The notes under the pieces: model-generated
What the model was told of the DNA's origin: nothing
What the model saw: the letters and a program-made list of their open reading frames with translations, nothing else
The model's database searches: none
In this document: positions 4,824 to 6,980 of the stretch, piece after piece
Position numbering within the stretch: the stretch's first letter is position 1
Layout: each line of letters begins with the position of its first letter
Program-made: the position numbers and the translations under genes
Origin: Flectobacillus sp.
GTDB lineage: Bacteria > Bacteroidota > Bacteroidia > Cytophagales > Spirosomataceae
Length of the DNA stretch: 6,980 nt
Direction: 5' to 3'
Assembly (NCBI GenBank): GCA_029865665.1
Contig: JARXAV010000002.1
Span: forward strand, 1 to 6,980

Positions 4824-6416
4824 CTATTTACAATAATCCTCCGCTTCCAGACTAATCGTAGATTTAGACTTTTCAATAAAGAAGTTTAATTGCTTATAAG
4901 GCCATGTTACTCCTCCATCCGTACTCAAACGTAAATCGTAATGATTACCTACAACTAGTTTATACGTTCTTGCTTGGCGAACATAACGAGTCAACGTTAG
5001 CAAATACTGCCAATTGTTCTTATTGGGTTCACTATATTGCACTCTAAATTCCGCAGGAATACTTGGCTCATCCAACACCTTGCCTCCAGGACAAGTAAGC
5101 TCTACAGCGTAGTCAATCAAAGGGGGAACTGCTAAACTTGTGATGTCTAGGTTTAGGGTACGTTCACCACACAAACTCACCACTTCTGACGTCGCAATTG
5201 GTTGGGTAAGGTTACCGCCAAATACATTATTATAAGCATACGCAACCAACTTAACCCGTTCTACCTCTTTCGGTACATAATAGATGGTCAAGGATGCTCC
5301 GTTGTTATAATTCACCCAATAATCTCTAAATACTTTTCCATTATCTGCATTAATTAGCTGACAGTAGTAAGCCAAATCTACATCTTTCAATTGGCTTTTA
5401 AATACAAATGTAGGACCTACTCTACATATTTCTCTTCGCCAACCCACCACAAAATAGGTCAAATGTCCAGCCGAAAATTGTACAAAAAACTTTCCAGATT
5501 GACTATCCTTCTCTACTTTCACGTCATCTTCTACCATCCAACGGTTGGCTTCAACATCGTAACTTGATAGCGACAATACATCTCCCACCTTAATCGGAAC
5601 ACCTGTGTTCGGATTAACCAAATTAGCACTCAGTTCTATTTGTGCTTTAAATGCCTGTGAAAGGCTTTTAACAATCTGTCCGCCTACATTGCTTAGTTCA
5701 ACTGATATGAAGCCTCCTAAACGTACAAAATCAAAAGGATTAGCGAGTGTATTACCCATCTTATCCACGGGATATGCCGCAACCCCTCCTGTCGGGAGAA
5801 AGCCAGAGGCATTTGAGTCAAAATGATTAAATACCAACTTTAAATCGCCTGTAACAGCTGTCCCGCTTTGGTCTTTTAACACTGAACCACTCGGTAAGGT
5901 TAAACTCGCATTCTCTTGTTTCTTTACATTTTCCGTTTTAATAGTCGTTGTACTTCCAACGCCGTTGGACGTACTAGGCACAAGTGATTCGCTCGTGGAT
6001 ACTCCCGAAGGTGGACTTGATTTACTAAATAAAGGAAACCAATAATCTTGATTATACTGGCTCGTAAAAACAAATTGACGAATAACAGGAGCAAAACCCT
6101 CCGCCTCGACAATGATGGTAAATTGAATCGGATTCTCCGCACTTGGCTTAATCTCTGGATTGACCGCTAAAACACTTACCCCTTCTTTGCTAATCCTAAA
6201 ATTCTTTGTATTCAAACTTGTTACAATATTGGCAGCATCTTTACCTGAAACCGTTAGCTTCATCTTTTCTGGTAAAGCTCCAGACGGATTATAAAAATGC
6301 AAATCAACTTTTGAAACAGTAATCGGATCCTTAATGGATAGTTTAAAATCTTCAAGCGGGTTTTCGCAAGCCCATATCAATAAGCCTACCAAACAAATTA
6401 TGCTGATATATTTCAT
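4824..6416 (-). CDS. Large beta-rich lipoprotein, possibly with a ZU5-like domain
   Basis: The 530-residue product starts with a type II signal peptide ending in LIWAC, so Cys17 should be lipidated and the protein held in the outer (or inner) membrane facing periplasm or surface. Residues 28-120 look like an Ig-like beta domain. A Ser/Pro/Thr-rich linker spans about 131-160. Residues 168-326 begin ASLTLPSGSVL and later carry SYDVEANRWMVEDD and FSAGHLTYFVVGW. This order resembles ZU5-type beta-sandwich domains (xxPxGAL, then YDxxTGxW, then HxSxF), though I hold that only moderately. Residues 331-530 form a further beta-rich part with Cys331, Cys352, Cys416, Cys442 and Cys529, which could form disulfides. 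I recognise no catalytic motif; a structural or binding role is likely but inferred. The start is fixed by the signal peptide. A strong hairpin follows the gene, and no clear promoter is seen upstream. Confidence 0.7.
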   Translation of the reverse strand: MKYISIICLVGLLIWACENPLEDFKLSIKDPITVSKVDLHFYNPSGALPEKMKLTVSGKDAANIVTSLNTKNFRISKEGVSVLAVNPEIKPSAENPIQFTIIVEAEGFAPVIRQFVFTSQYNQDYWFPLFSKSSPPSGVSTSESLVPSTSNGVGSTTTIKTENVKKQENASLTLPSGSVLKDQSGTAVTGDLKLVFNHFDSNASGFLPTGGVAAYPVDKMGNTLANPFDFVRLGGFISVELSNVGGQIVKSLSQAFKAQIELSANLVNPNTGVPIKVGDVLSLSSYDVEANRWMVEDDVKVEKDSQSGKFFVQFSAGHLTYFVVGWRREICRVGPTFVFKSQLKDVDLAYYCQLINADNGKVFRDYWVNYNNGASLTIYYVPKEVERVKLVAYAYNNVFGGNLTQPIATSEVVSLCGERTLNLDITSLAVPPLIDYAVELTCPGGKVLDEPSIPAEFRVQYSEPNKNNWQYLLTLTRYVRQARTYKLVVGNHYDLRLSTDGGVTWPYKQLNFFIEKSKSTISLEAEDYCK

Positions 6417-6523
6417 ATTAGTTCTTTTTAAGTAACTGATTTATTTACTACTAAGTACTCCTTGATAACTAGTTTATGATATTTTTATCTCAAGATATAC
6501 CATAAGCTATTATAGAATAGTGG

Positions 6524-6567
6524 TTTATCGAAATCTTTGAACATTAAGCTTTAAACTGACAACTACT
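6524..6567 (+). repeat. Dispersed 44-bp repeat, copy 2
   Basis: This is the partner of 2962-3005 (41 of 44 bases identical, same orientation), located about 110 bases upstream of the lipoprotein start but pointing away from that gene. The two copies sit in unrelated spacers, which argues for a dispersed repeat rather than a shared operator. The sequence just left of it (6417-6523) shows nothing I can name. Confidence 0.65.
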
Positions 6568-6613
6568 ATTTTGCGTTAAACCTATTTTATTTTGAGTAAG
6601 TATGAAGAATTAT

Positions 6614-6754
6614 TAAATTGATACTATTTTTCCACAGAGGTTCACAAAGTCTGACACGGAGTTACACAAAGAAAAAGTAGAAAACTCTGTGATTTTTAAA
6701 CTCTGGGCAGCTCTGTGGTAACAGTCGCTACGGTAAAAAAATACTATCAATTTA
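6614..6754. repeat. Nested inverted-repeat element, MITE-like
   Basis: The outer arms 6614-6631 and 6737-6754 are inverted copies with 17 of 18 bases matching (TAAATTGATACTATTTTT). Inside, CCACAGAG (6632-6639) pairs with CTCTGTGG (6711-6718). Further CACAAAG / ACTCTGTG-like segments continue an imperfect stem through ACACGGAGTTACACAAAG (6654-6671). There is no ORF inside. From memory, CACAGAG/CTCTGTG arrays of this kind recur between genes in many bacteria, but I cannot check that here. No target duplication is visible. It dominates the 426-base gap between two same-strand genes. Confidence 0.55.
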
Positions 6755-6771
6755 TTCTTTTCCATTACTTA

Positions 6772-6831
6772 CTTCCTAAAATGGCTATACACGATTCACA
6801 AATATCGTCTTGCTACTTACTATTTTAGAAG
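6772..6831 (-). terminator. Possible terminator hairpin of the rightmost gene
   Basis: ATTTTAGAAG (6822-6831) pairs with CTTCCTAAAAT (6772-6782) apart from one bulged base, with a small inner stem ACGAT (6791-6795) and ATCGT (6804-6808). It lies 12 bases past the stop codon of the rightmost gene on the minus strand. The long loop and AT-rich arms make it weak. Confidence 0.25.
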
Positions 6832-6842
6832 TGATAATTACA

Positions 6843-6980
6843 CTACAAGCGGTAGCGTAATTGAAAATTCAAATTAGGATAATACGAATACCCTTTTGCC
6901 CTAGACTCTATCTTTTTCAATTGCTCATCAAGGTTCGTTGTTTCCAAAAAGCCCTCATAAGACACCTTTAAACTAGGACT
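6843..6980 (-). CDS. C-terminal fragment, possible outer-membrane beta-barrel protein
   Basis: An open frame enters from the right edge and ends with TAG at 6845-6843, giving 45 residues. It starts SPSLKVSYEGF, passes through a charged segment (DEQLKKIESRAKGY) and ends YYPNLNFQLRYRL. Alternating hydrophobic/aromatic and polar residues right at the C-terminus resemble the final strand of outer-membrane barrels. The fragment is too short to name a family. It reads toward the lipoprotein gene on the same strand, but the 426-base repeat-filled gap argues against an operon. Confidence 0.5.
   Translation of the reverse strand, partial: SPSLKVSYEGFLETTNLDEQLKKIESRAKGYSYYPNLNFQLRYRL

Noticed and set aside
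5605..6142. 73-codon plus-strand and 72-codon minus-strand frames inside the lipoprotein gene
   Set aside because: Both are shadows of the continuous 530-residue frame, and neither has a recognisable motif.
6614..6754. CRISPR array or tRNA in the structured region
   Set aside because: The repeats are inverted and unevenly spaced, with no regular spacers, and no cloverleaf with the T-loop GGTTCRANNC pattern is present.
1..6980. A novel multigene system such as defence, secretion or biosynthesis
   Set aside because: The genes are single units with changing strands, wide spacers and unrelated functions, and no nuclease, toxin, reverse transcriptase, recombinase or synthase is present.

Overview
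This AT-rich window looks like ordinary chromosomal DNA of a Bacteroidota bacterium, most likely of the Cytophagales type. The evidence is indirect: two sites match the Bacteroidota -7 promoter box TAnnTTTG exactly, starts have no consistent Shine-Dalgarno sequence, and the protein set (an S8 peptidase with an NWFNLD-type N-terminus, a large Cys-anchored beta-rich lipoprotein, a PliI-like protein) is typical of that phylum. The genus is not assigned.

Layout from left to right. Bases 1-205 (minus) hold the N-terminal 68 codons of an exported S8 (subtilisin-like) peptidase. Bases 206-528 are intergenic and contain a promoter, a roughly 131-bp MITE-like inverted-repeat element and a hairpin. Bases 529-1428 (minus) encode an exported VOC/glyoxalase-fold protein. 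It is divergent from a 12-helix MFS transporter (1639-2898, plus). The transporter is followed by a repeat-bearing spacer and a membrane-anchored PliI-like protein (3044-3745, plus). That gene converges on a transglutaminase-like cysteine protease (3843-4628, minus) across a hairpin-forming spacer. Upstream of the protease are its own promoter and a strong hairpin that ends the preceding minus-strand gene, a 530-aa lipoprotein (4824-6416). The last 560 bases hold two repeats and the C-terminal 45 codons of another minus-strand protein, possibly an outer-membrane barrel (6843-6980).

The genes look like separate transcription units. Gene orientation changes often, spacers are about 100-430 bases, and hairpins lie after most genes. 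Four of the seven products carry a signal peptide, lipobox or N-terminal anchor, so much of the window serves the cell envelope, but there is no evidence that they form one pathway. I found no defence system, CRISPR array, RNA gene or transposase. The least explained sequence is intergenic: a small nonautonomous-element candidate at 329-459, a nested inverted-repeat element at 6614-6754, and a 44-bp dispersed repeat present at 2962-3005 and 6524-6567.
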